Positions 25,503-33,602 of a DNA stretch of 64,000 nt are shown here, piece after piece (position 1 is the first letter of the stretch; each line of letters begins with the position of its first letter). The notes under the pieces are model-generated. The model worked only from the letters and a program-made list of their open reading frames with translations. It was not told where the DNA came from and made no database searches. Origin of the DNA: Polyangiaceae bacterium (GTDB taxonomy: Bacteria; Myxococcota_A; Polyangia; Polyangiales; Polyangiaceae); NCBI GenBank assembly GCA_013361525.1, contig JABFXY010000163.1:1-64000 (forward strand). Direction: 5' to 3'. A program made the translations under genes and the position numbers.

Positions 25503-28500
25503 GTGGCTCTACCCGAGCTCGATCATAAGACGGATCGCTTCGTCCTCGAAGGCCGCGCCGGGGGCGGCGGCATGGGAGACGTCTACCGAGCGACCGACCG
25601 CGATACCGGCGCGATCGTCGCGGTGAAGGTGTTGCGCACCTCGGCGAGCCCGATCGAGCGCATGCGCTTCCAGCGCGAGATCGCGGTCATCGCCGACTTG
25701 AGGCACCCGAACATCGTCGGCTACCTCGCGCACGGATCGCTCCCCGATGGCCGGCCGTTCTACGCGATGGAATGGCTCGACGGTGAGGACCTGGTGCAGC
25801 GCCAGCGGCACGCGCCCCTCGGCATGCGCGACGCGGTCGAGGTCATCCGTCGTTCCGCACAAGCGATGGCCGCCGTGCACGCTCGCGGCATCGTCCACCG
25901 CGACTTGAAGCTCGGAAACATCTTCGTCATCCGGGGCACGAGCGTGAAGCTCATCGACTTCGGCGTCGTGCGCATGCCCGGCGAGGATCTCGCGGAGGAC
26001 CGCGGGGCCATCCTCGGCACGCCGCATTTCATGGCCCCGGAGCAAGCGCGCGGCGAAGGCGTCGATGCGCGCGCCGACGTGTATTCGCTCGGTGCCGCGC
26101 TCTTCAAGCTGCTCACGGGGCGCAACGTCTTCGAGACCGAGCACATCGTGGCGCTCCTCGGACGTCTGGTCCTCGAAGATCCTCCGAACCCCGCGAGCTT
26201 GCGCTTCGACATCCCCGAGGCGCTCGATCGCGTCGTGCTCCAAGCAATCCAACGGCGACCCGAAGATCGGTTCGACAACGCGGGTGAGCTCGCGCGCGCG
26301 CTGGCCCGCGTCGGAGAGCTCGGCAACGAGCCGCCCGCACGCGACGGATCTGCGTCGGCCGTCCGCCGCGCGCCTCCGCCGAGCCGCATGACGATCGAGC
26401 CGCCTCCACCGGAGACGGAGCGACCGCGCAAAGAAGCCGCCGAACGCCGCGTCGTCGCCGCGGCGGTCTTCGACCTCGGCACCGCGAAGCTCGACGCTGC
26501 GATGCACAAGGCGCTCTGGGAGATCCTCGGCCAAGACGCTCGCGTCGAGACGCTCCTCGGCGGCCGCGTGGTCACGATGTTGGGCCTCACGCGATCCGTC
26601 GGAGACGAGCCGATTCGCGCCGCGCGCGCAGCCCTCCTCGTCACGCGAGGCATCCCCGAGGCGAAGGCGGTCGTCGCCGCCGGGCATGCGATCGCAACGC
26701 CGAACAGCTCACGCGCGAAACCTTCGAGCCTCGCCGCACAAGCGCTCGAGCGCGCCGCGGAGCAGCTGCAGACGACACAAGCGGGCACCGCCCGCGTGGA
26801 CCCGGGCGTGCTCGCGACGCTCGCAGGACGCTTCGTCGTCCAGGAGGACGGGTACGGCGCGGTGCTGGTGCGCGAAGATCCGAGCGGGTTCGGGTCGCGC
26901 GTGCTGCTCGGCCGACCAACGCCGACGGTCGGTCGCGACAAGGAGCTCGCGCTGCTCGTGAGCGTCTACCAAGAGCTCCTCGACGAGGGCACCCCGCGCG
27001 CGGCGCTGGTCACCGGATCGCCCGGCATCGGAAAGTCGCGCGTCCGCCAAGAGCTCTTGTCGCGCCTCGAAACGAGCGGGTTGCCGCCCGAGGTGCTCGT
27101 CGTACGCGGGGATCCCATGAGCCAAGGCTCGAGTCTTTCGTGCCTCGGCCGCGCACTCCGCGCAGGAATGGGCGTGCACGACGGCGAGAGCCTCGACGAT
27201 CAGATTCGAAAGGTCCGACAACACCTCGCGTTCCGCTTGCCGAAGGCGCTGCGCTTCCTGACCGGCTTCCTCAGCGAGCTGCTCGGTGTTCCGTTCCCGG
27301 ACGAGCGCGACGAGCCGCTCCGCGCGGCGCGGCGCAGCCCCCAGCTCATGCAGTCGCGCACGCGGATGGCGCTCGAAGCGCTCGTTCGCTCGCAAGCAGA
27401 TCTGATGCCGCAGCTCGTCTTCATCGACGATGCGCACTGGGCGGACGAGACGACGATCGATCTGCTCGACTGGCTCCTCGGCTGCCCGGATCTCAAGTTC
27501 GCGGTGTTCGCGTTCGGCCGGCCCGAGATCGAGGCGCGCTTCCCGCAGCTGTGGGCGAACAAGAACACCACGCGCCTGTCGCTCGCGCCGCTTTCACCGA
27601 GCGCGGCCGACAAGCTCGTCCGCGTCGCGATTCCGAGCGCCGATCCGAGGACGCGCACGACGATCATCGAACGATCGGGCGGCAACGCGCTGTTCCTCGA
27701 GGAGCTCGTGCGCGCGGCCGCGGCAGGTCAGGACGAGCTGCCGCTCACGGTGCAGGCGATGATGCAGATGCGCCTCGACCGGATGCCGAAGGCGCTGAAA
27801 GAGAGCGTGCGCGCGGCGAGCGTGCTGGGGCCGATCTTCTGGACGGGGGCGCTGTCGGGGCTGCTCGAGCGCGACGCGGCGAGTGAGCTCGCCGAGCTCG
27901 AGCACATCGAGATCATCACGAAGCAGGACCGAAGCCGCATCTCCGGGGAGACGGAGTGGACGTTCCGCCATCCGCTTTTGCGTGAGGCTGCGTACGCCTC
28001 GATCCTCGATGAGGATCGGACGGAGATGCACCGCTTCGTCGCGAAGTGGCTCGAGTCGAAGGGCGACGCGGACGTCGGTCTCATCGCGCAACACGCCGAC
28101 GCCGGAGAGGATTTCGAGAGCGCCGCGAAGCTGTACGCGAAGGCGACCCGGCAGGCCCTTTCGGCGGGCGCACACCTCGAGACGGCGCTCGAGCTCGCCG
28201 AGCGCGGCCTCGATTGTGGGCCGCCCGACGGCGTGCGCGCCGAGCTCCTCCTCGCCGCGGCGAAGGCTCGCATCCCGCTCGGAAGGCTCCAGGACGGCGT
28301 GCGCGCGGCGGAGCAAGCGGCCGAGCTGTCGACGGTCGACAGCGACACGTGGGCCGAGGCCCAGTGCCTCGCGGCGACGGCGCTCATCGAGAGCGGTCGC
28401 GCAGAGGAAGGCGATCTCCGCGCCGAGCGCGCGCTCTCCGCCGAAGGCGCGGGCAAGATCACCGTCGCGACGCGCGTGAAGCTCATCGCGGCACGCGTGC

Positions 28501-29561
28501 GTGGCTGGGTCGATCTCGGGCGGGCGCGCGATGCGCTGCGCCTCGCCGACGAAGCCCTCGTCCTGGCGCGCGACACGTCGTCCACCGAAGCGCTCATCCG
28601 CGTGCTCGACGCGCGTCTCTTCGCGCTCATGCAGCTCGCGGATCCGTCGGAGGTCGTCGCCGCCGGGCCTTCGGTGGTCGATATCGCGGACGCGGCGGGA
28701 GACGTCGTCCTCGCGACGCGCGCGCGCATCAACACCGCTTCGTCGATGAATCTGCTCGGCCTCTTCGAGGAGTCTCGCTGGCTCCTCGATCGCGCGCTCG
28801 GCGACGCGCGCGACCGCCGGATGCGCATCCTCGAGGCGTTCGCGCTGCACAACCTCGGAATGACCGAGGCGCGCCTCGGCCTCGTCGACCGTGGCATCGA
28901 GATGCAGCGCGAAGCGGGGAAGATCGCCGACGAGACGGGTGCCGCGCGGCTGCGAATCCACGCGCGCGTGTACGAAGCGCTGCTGCTTCTGTGGCGGGTG
29001 GCCCAGGCCCGAGCCGAAGGGAGCGACATCCAAGACGCGAGCGATCTCGCGGCGGCTCAGTTCCTCGCGGCGTTCGTCGAAGCCGAGGTGCGCGGCGTCC
29101 CCGTGCTGTTGCCGACGTCGAAGTTCGTCTCCGCGGCGGTCGCGTATTCGCGCGGAGCGATGGATGAAGCGCTCGAGCTCGCACGCGAGGCGGTCAAGCT
29201 GATGCAGGAGCGCCCCGTCGAAGAGTGGGAAGAGCTCACGTACCTCACGCTCATCGAGACGCTGTTCGTGTTCGATCGCGACGCGGACGCGGATCGCGTG
29301 ATCGAGACGGCGTTTTCCGCGATCTGCGACCGCGCACGGAAAATCAGCCGCGCGGAACATCGCAACGCGTACCTCGAGCGCATCCCCGAGGTCGCGCGCA
29401 TCGCCGAGCTCGCCCGCGAGCGACTCGCCAAGACACTGCCGTTCTTCGCGGCGCTGCCTTTGAAGCGCCCGCCCGCGCCTTCGACCAGCCCGCCGACGTT
29501 GAAGCCGCAGGCGCCTTCGACGAGCCCGCCGCCCCCGACGTTGAAGCCGCCGAAGGCGTAG
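25503..29561 (+). CDS. Ser/Thr kinase - cyclase-like - STAND ATPase - TPR fusion
   Basis: 1352 residues, GTG start. Kinase at about 10-280: Gly loop GRAGGGGMGDVYRA, K42, HRD 132-134, DFG 152-154, FMAPEQ. Residues about 315-460 resemble a degenerate class III cyclase domain (VVAAAVFDLGTAKLD, VVTMLGL, VAAGHAI) without clear catalytic metal ligands. A STAND/AAA ATPase follows: Walker A GSPGIGKS (505-512), Walker B LVFIDDAHW (D642, D643). The C-terminal half is a long TPR-like superhelix, and the tail repeats APSTSPP-TLKP twice. This type, usual in myxobacteria, is thought to be a large cytoplasmic signal integrator. Convergent with the OmpH gene. Confidence 0.9.
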   Translation: MALPELDHKTDRFVLEGRAGGGGMGDVYRATDRDTGAIVAVKVLRTSASPIERMRFQREIAVIADLRHPNIVGYLAHGSLPDGRPFYAMEWLDGEDLVQRQRHAPLGMRDAVEVIRRSAQAMAAVHARGIVHRDLKLGNIFVIRGTSVKLIDFGVVRMPGEDLAEDRGAILGTPHFMAPEQARGEGVDARADVYSLGAALFKLLTGRNVFETEHIVALLGRLVLEDPPNPASLRFDIPEALDRVVLQAIQRRPEDRFDNAGELARALARVGELGNEPPARDGSASAVRRAPPPSRMTIEPPPPETERPRKEAAERRVVAAAVFDLGTAKLDAAMHKALWEILGQDARVETLLGGRVVTMLGLTRSVGDEPIRAARAALLVTRGIPEAKAVVAAGHAIATPNSSRAKPSSLAAQALERAAEQLQTTQAGTARVDPGVLATLAGRFVVQEDGYGAVLVREDPSGFGSRVLLGRPTPTVGRDKELALLVSVYQELLDEGTPRAALVTGSPGIGKSRVRQELLSRLETSGLPPEVLVVRGDPMSQGSSLSCLGRALRAGMGVHDGESLDDQIRKVRQHLAFRLPKALRFLTGFLSELLGVPFPDERDEPLRAARRSPQLMQSRTRMALEALVRSQADLMPQLVFIDDAHWADETTIDLLDWLLGCPDLKFAVFAFGRPEIEARFPQLWANKNTTRLSLAPLSPSAADKLVRVAIPSADPRTRTTIIERSGGNALFLEELVRAAAAGQDELPLTVQAMMQMRLDRMPKALKESVRAASVLGPIFWTGALSGLLERDAASELAELEHIEIITKQDRSRISGETEWTFRHPLLREAAYASILDEDRTEMHRFVAKWLESKGDADVGLIAQHADAGEDFESAAKLYAKATRQALSAGAHLETALELAERGLDCGPPDGVRAELLLAAAKARIPLGRLQDGVRAAEQAAELSTVDSDTWAEAQCLAATALIESGRAEEGDLRAERALSAEGAGKITVATRVKLIAARVRGWVDLGRARDALRLADEALVLARDTSSTEALIRVLDARLFALMQLADPSEVVAAGPSVVDIADAAGDVVLATRARINTASSMNLLGLFEESRWLLDRALGDARDRRMRILEAFALHNLGMTEARLGLVDRGIEMQREAGKIADETGAARLRIHARVYEALLLLWRVAQARAEGSDIQDASDLAAAQFLAAFVEAEVRGVPVLLPTSKFVSAAVAYSRGAMDEALELAREAVKLMQERPVEEWEELTYLTLIETLFVFDRDADADRVIETAFSAICDRARKISRAEHRNAYLERIPEVARIAELARERLAKTLPFFAALPLKRPPAPSTSPPTLKPQAPSTSPPPPTLKPPKA

Positions 29562-29579
29562 CGGGCCGGCGGCCGCCCG
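29562..29579. terminator. Small convergent hairpin
   Basis: CGGGC (29562-29566) and GCCCG (29575-29579) form a 5-bp stem directly between the convergent stops of the kinase fusion and the OmpH-like gene. Weak; it could serve both directions. Confidence 0.3.
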
Positions 29580-29583
29580 TACC

Positions 29584-30237
29584 TTACTTCTTCGGGGCCG
29601 GCGCCTTCTCGGGCGCCTTCTTCGGCTGCGGCTTCGGCGCGCCCTTCCCGCCGCCTTCACCGGCGTTGTACGCCTGGATGACGCGCTCGGTGATGTCGAG
29701 GTCGCGGCGGAAGTGAATGGCGGCCTGCTTGTCGATGACGATGTCGAAGCCGTCCGTCTGCGCGATGCCCTTCACGATCGCGCCGACCTTCTGGAGCATC
29801 GGGTTGTAGAGCTCGTTCTGCTTGCGCGCGAACTCCTTTTGAAACTCGACCGCGGCTTGCTGGTACGCCTGGTACTTCTGCTCGAACTCCGACTTCTTCT
29901 TCTCGAGCGCCGCGTCGGTCTTGCCCTTCTTCTTCTCTTCCTTTTGGAGATCCTCGAACTCCTGCGTCAGCGACTTCTGCTTGTTGAGGATGTCCGCCTG
30001 TTTGCTGTCGAACAGCTTGCGGAGGTTCGCTTCGATGCGCATCCCCTCCTCCGTCTCACGCAGGACCTTCTGCGTGTCGAGGATGGCGATGCGGAGCGGC
30101 GCCGCGGCGGGTGCCGCCTGCGGCGCGGTGGGCGCGGGCTGGGCCGGCGCAGTCGTCGGCTGGGCGTTGACCTCGGGGGCGAGGAGCAACGCGGAGATGG
30201 CGGCGATCGAGGCGGCGGCGCGGACGACTGCGGACAT
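29584..30237 (-). CDS. OmpH/Skp-family periplasmic chaperone
   Basis: 217 residues. Signal peptide (IAAISALLLAPEVNAQ), a Pro/Ala/Gln linker, then LRIAILDTQKVLRETEEG, the typical OmpH start, followed by a long coiled coil (about 75-150, KSLTQEFEDLQKEEKKKGKT and similar) and the C-terminal strand DGFDIVIDKQAAIHF. Skp holds unfolded outer-membrane proteins. The C-terminus carries a Gly/Pro/Lys extension (GEGGGKGAPKPQPKKAPEKA) beyond the usual family end. No bamA or lpx genes neighbour it, unlike the usual context. Confidence 0.9.
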   Translation of the reverse strand: MSAVVRAAASIAAISALLLAPEVNAQPTTAPAQPAPTAPQAAPAAAPLRIAILDTQKVLRETEEGMRIEANLRKLFDSKQADILNKQKSLTQEFEDLQKEEKKKGKTDAALEKKKSEFEQKYQAYQQAAVEFQKEFARKQNELYNPMLQKVGAIVKGIAQTDGFDIVIDKQAAIHFRRDLDITERVIQAYNAGEGGGKGAPKPQPKKAPEKAPAPKK

Positions 30238-30324
30238 GCCGTGCCCTTACCGGCAGGGCCCTAGGTCGTCAAGAAACGCCTTGTCTGGAGCACGTCTTTG
30301 CGTGAAACGACAGCGCCCCGCGTC

Positions 30325-31359
30325 TCAGAAAGTACCCGTGACGGTGAGCCCCGGACCTTGCCCGTCCGGCGCGAAGAACGACACCGCGGGCGTGTCGGAC
30401 GCGGCAGGTTCGTCGCTTTTTCCGCTCATCGTCGCGATGAGGACGATGCCGGTCACCGTGGCGGCCGCGCCCACGGGGAAAAACACCTCGGCGAGGCCGG
30501 TCATGAGGCGGCCGCGATCATACGTCTCCTCGGCGGAGGCCGGGCACGTGGAGTCGCCGCCGCAGAGCTCGTCGAGGTCGCTGATCGCCTGCTGCCGGAG
30601 ACCGATGAAGACGGCGCCCGCGACGATGCTCGCGCCGCCGAATGCGGTGAGCACGATGCCCGGGATGCTCGGGCCCGACGCTTCCGCGGTCATCGTGTTG
30701 CCGCCCCCCGACGTGTCCGTCTTCTCGGTCGGCGCGGGGATCTCGATCGCGATCTCCTTCGACTCGCCGTCGCCGAGCTTCACGCGCTCTTGTTTGACGA
30801 CTTTGCCGTCGACGACGACACGGAGAACACGTTCGCCTGGATCCACGCGGACATCCGCGCCGATCTGCGTCGGTCCGAGCTCGGCGCCGTCGAGGTCGAT
30901 CAGCGCGCGCGGGTTCGGCTTCGGCTCTTTGCGGGTCACCTTCAGCTTCGCGATGCGCGGCTCGATCTCGGTGATGCGCTGAGGCGCGACCTCGGCGACC
31001 TTCGGAGCGGTGCCGTCCTGGGCCTTCGCGAGGGCGAGCCGGTAGTTGCCGAGGGCGGAGACGAGCTTGCCGAGCTCGCGCTCGCACTCGGCGATGTTGA
31101 AGGCGACCTGCGCGTTCATGCGCACCTGGCCGACCGCCTTGAACTTCACGAGCGCGCTCGCCCAGTCCTGCGCGGCCATGAGCGCGACACCTTCGCGGAA
31201 TTGCTCGCGGGCCTTCAGGACCGCGGGGTCATCGGATTTTGCGTCGCCGGGGGCCGCCTTCTGGTCCGCCGGCTGGGCCCAGGCGCTTGGCTGCGCGACG
31301 AGCGCGACCGCTGCTACCGCAAACGCAATCAACGAATGCTGCTTCAGGCGCACGAGCAC
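30325..31359 (-). CDS. Exported TPR/PEGA-type membrane protein
   Basis: 344 residues. Signal peptide ending AWAQP, a TPR-like region (about 45-110: AREQFREGVALMAAQDWASA, VAFNIAECERELGKL), a PEGA-like strand region (about 145-200: ALIDLDGAELGPTQIGADV, RVLRVVVDGK), and two C-terminal hydrophobic segments (about 232-252 and 292-312). This architecture is widespread in myxobacteria; role unknown. GTG start at 31359, with a second in-frame GTG two codons later. Confidence 0.8.
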   Translation of the reverse strand: MLVRLKQHSLIAFAVAAVALVAQPSAWAQPADQKAAPGDAKSDDPAVLKAREQFREGVALMAAQDWASALVKFKAVGQVRMNAQVAFNIAECERELGKLVSALGNYRLALAKAQDGTAPKVAEVAPQRITEIEPRIAKLKVTRKEPKPNPRALIDLDGAELGPTQIGADVRVDPGERVLRVVVDGKVVKQERVKLGDGESKEIAIEIPAPTEKTDTSGGGNTMTAEASGPSIPGIVLTAFGGASIVAGAVFIGLRQQAISDLDELCGGDSTCPASAEETYDRGRLMTGLAEVFFPVGAAATVTGIVLIATMSGKSDEPAASDTPAVSFFAPDGQGPGLTVTGTF

Positions 31360-31424
31360 ACGGCGAGGCTATCACGGTAGACTCGCCGCACGGCAAAGGG
31401 CCGAGAGCCCAAGGAGCGACGCAC

Positions 31425-32519
31425 GTGAAGATCCTCTATGGCGTGGTGGGCGAAGGGATGGGCCACGCGATGCGCTCGCGCGTCGTGCTGGAGCACCTCC
31501 TCCGTGAGGGGCACGAGCTCGAGATCATGGCCTCGGGCAGAGCCGTGGAATTTTTGAAGAAACGGTTCGACGGGCAGGGGTCGGCGGCCGGGGTCAACCC
31601 CATCCACGGCCTGCACATGATCTACGAGGAGAACCGCGTCCGCCGCGGCAAGACCTTGTGGAGCAATGTCCTCAACGGCGCGACCGGGGTCCCGAAGAAC
31701 ATCGCGGCGTACTTCGAGCTCATCACGTCCTTCCGCCCGGAGGTGGTGGTGAGCGACTTCGAGTCGTGGACGTACTTCTACGCGAAGGCCCACCGCCTCC
31801 CGATCATCTCGATCGACAACATGCAGATCATCAATCGCTGCGTGATTCCGGAGGACGTGTACGACGGCCACGAGACCGACTTTCAAATCGCGAAGACCTT
31901 CGTGAAGACGAAGCTCCCCTATTGCGACGAGTACTTCATCACGACCTTCTTCCGGCCCGAGATCCGCAAGCCGAAGACGCGACTTTTTCCACCGATTTTG
32001 CGGCCGGAGATCCTCGCGGCGAAGCCCGTGAAGGGCGACCACCTGCTCGTGTACCAGACGGCGGAAGGCAACGACGGCCTCGCCGACACGCTCGCGAAGA
32101 CCGGTCTACCGTGCAGGATTTACGGCATGCGTCGCGACCTGAAGTCCGACGCCGTCGAAGGCAACCTCACCTATCGCCCCTTCAGCGAGGCGGGCTTCAT
32201 CGACGATCTCGCCTCGAGCCGGGCGGTCGTCGCGGGCGGCGGTTTCACCCTGATGGGCGAGGCCGTGTACCTCAAGAAGCCGATGCTGAGCGTCCCGCTC
32301 GCCGGTCAGTTCGAGCAGGTCCTCAATGCGCGCTACCTCACGAAGGTGGGCTTCGGAGCCGCGGCCGACACGCTCTCCGATCCGAAGGCGGTGGCGACCT
32401 TCGTCGAACGGATCCCCGAGTACGAGGGCAACCTCGCGGGTTACGAGCAGGACGGCAACAAGCAGATCCTCGCAGCGCTCGACGAGTTTTTGGATCGCGC
32501 TGCAGCCGGCCTGGTCTGA
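31425..32519 (+). CDS. MJ1255-type glycosyltransferase (GT-B, GT28-like)
   Basis: 364 residues, GTG start with AAGGAG upstream. GT-B fold: N-terminal ILYGVVGEGMGHAMRSRVVL, the Gly-rich loop of MurG-like enzymes, and a C-terminal donor-binding part AVVAGGGFTLMGEAVYLKKPML with GQFEQVLNA. The full-length similarity is to the MJ1255/VC2487 family, predicted UDP-sugar transferases for lipid or polysaccharide acceptors. Substrate unknown. Convergent with the PP2C gene across a clean hairpin. Confidence 0.87.
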   Translation: MKILYGVVGEGMGHAMRSRVVLEHLLREGHELEIMASGRAVEFLKKRFDGQGSAAGVNPIHGLHMIYEENRVRRGKTLWSNVLNGATGVPKNIAAYFELITSFRPEVVVSDFESWTYFYAKAHRLPIISIDNMQIINRCVIPEDVYDGHETDFQIAKTFVKTKLPYCDEYFITTFFRPEIRKPKTRLFPPILRPEILAAKPVKGDHLLVYQTAEGNDGLADTLAKTGLPCRIYGMRRDLKSDAVEGNLTYRPFSEAGFIDDLASSRAVVAGGGFTLMGEAVYLKKPMLSVPLAGQFEQVLNARYLTKVGFGAAADTLSDPKAVATFVERIPEYEGNLAGYEQDGNKQILAALDEFLDRAAAGLV

Positions 32520-32561
32520 GCGGCCGTCGCCTCCAGGACGACGCGGGAGCGCGTGACAGGA

Positions 32562-32586
32562 CGAGAGCGCCCGGCAGGCGCTCTCG
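32562..32586. terminator. Bidirectional terminator hairpin
   Basis: CGAGAGCGCC (32562-32571), loop CGGCA, GGCGCTCTCG (32577-32586): a perfect 10-bp stem between the convergent glycosyltransferase and PP2C stop codons. Confidence 0.65.
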
Positions 32587-32587
32587 C

Positions 32588-33448
32588 TCACTCCTCGGGC
32601 TTGCTGACGCCGTTCGTTTCTTGGGCCGGATGGGCTTCTCCATCCGGGTTGGACTGCGGCGCGCTCGGCAGCGACGAGCGACGGGCGCCCGGGCTTCGCC
32701 GGCTCCACGGCTGCGCTTCTTCTTCGATGCGGACGAGCACGGCGGTGATGTTGTCCTTGCCGCCGTTCTTGTTCGCCGCCTCGACGAGCTTCGCGCAGGC
32801 GTCGGTGAGGACCGGCGTCTCGTGGACGATGCGAAGGATGTCGTCGTCCTCGACGAGGCCGTGAAGACCGTCCGAGCAGAGGAGGAACACGTCACCGATC
32901 TCGACCGAGATGCTGGTTGCGTCGACGTCGACCGTCGGCGCGATGCCGAGCGCGCGGGTGATGACGTTCTTCGGTAAATACGCGAGGTCGCTCTCCGTCA
33001 GCTCGGGGCGCTCGAGAAGCGCGTCCGAAAGGAGCGAGTGATCGCGGGTGAGCTGCTTGATGTTGCTGTCGCGCAGGTGGTAGGCGCGGCTGTCGCCCGC
33101 GTGCACCACGTGCATCGAGCAGTCGGTGGGGTTGTAGGCCGCTGCCACGACCGTCGTGCCCATGCCGCGGTGTGCCCGCGAATCGTCGGCGCGCGCGAAG
33201 ATTTTCGCGTTCGCGTCACAGACCGCGAGCTTGAGCCTGTCGCCGACCTCGCCGTTCGGCGGTGGCTGCGCTCGGAAGTAGCTCGCGATCGTACTGGCCG
33301 CCATCCGGCTCGCGACCTCGCCCGACTGATGGCCGCCCATCCCATCGGCCACGACGAAGACGTTGAACTCCGGAAGGAGGATGAACCGGTCCTCGTTGTG
33401 GTTGCGCTCTCGTCCGATGTCGGTGAGACCCGCAGCGATCGCCCGCAT
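32588..33448 (-). CDS. PP2C-type Ser/Thr protein phosphatase
   Basis: 286 residues from ATG 33448. PPM/PP2C motifs in order: GRERNHNEDRF, VVADGMGGHQSGEVAS, GMGTTVVAAAY, VVHAGDSRAYHLR, CSDGLHGLVEDDD and NGGKDNITAVLV, giving the metal-binding aspartates. It would dephosphorylate Ser/Thr targets in the cytosol, and four neighbouring kinase-domain proteins make obvious partners. The C-terminal 40 residues are a Ser/Pro-rich extension. In-frame sequence extends to 33553; I prefer the ATG. Confidence 0.92.
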   Translation of the reverse strand: MRAIAAGLTDIGRERNHNEDRFILLPEFNVFVVADGMGGHQSGEVASRMAASTIASYFRAQPPPNGEVGDRLKLAVCDANAKIFARADDSRAHRGMGTTVVAAAYNPTDCSMHVVHAGDSRAYHLRDSNIKQLTRDHSLLSDALLERPELTESDLAYLPKNVITRALGIAPTVDVDATSISVEIGDVFLLCSDGLHGLVEDDDILRIVHETPVLTDACAKLVEAANKNGGKDNITAVLVRIEEEAQPWSRRSPGARRSSLPSAPQSNPDGEAHPAQETNGVSKPEE

Positions 33449-33602
33449 TTCCACGGATGCTAGCAAGAGAAGCCGGCGGGGGGGAACCTCGGACGAAGGC
33501 CTCCCGGAACAGGCGCCGAGGGGCGATCGCACCTCGCGGTCTGGGCACATCACCTCGAAAAATCAGGGCTTTGCCGGGGAACGCGTAACCGACCGGCCCC
33601 GC

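Noticed and set aside
27594-29660. Minus-strand reading frame antisense to the kinase-STAND-TPR gene
   Set aside because: Repetitive Arg/Ala composition without any motif; the coding strand is clear.
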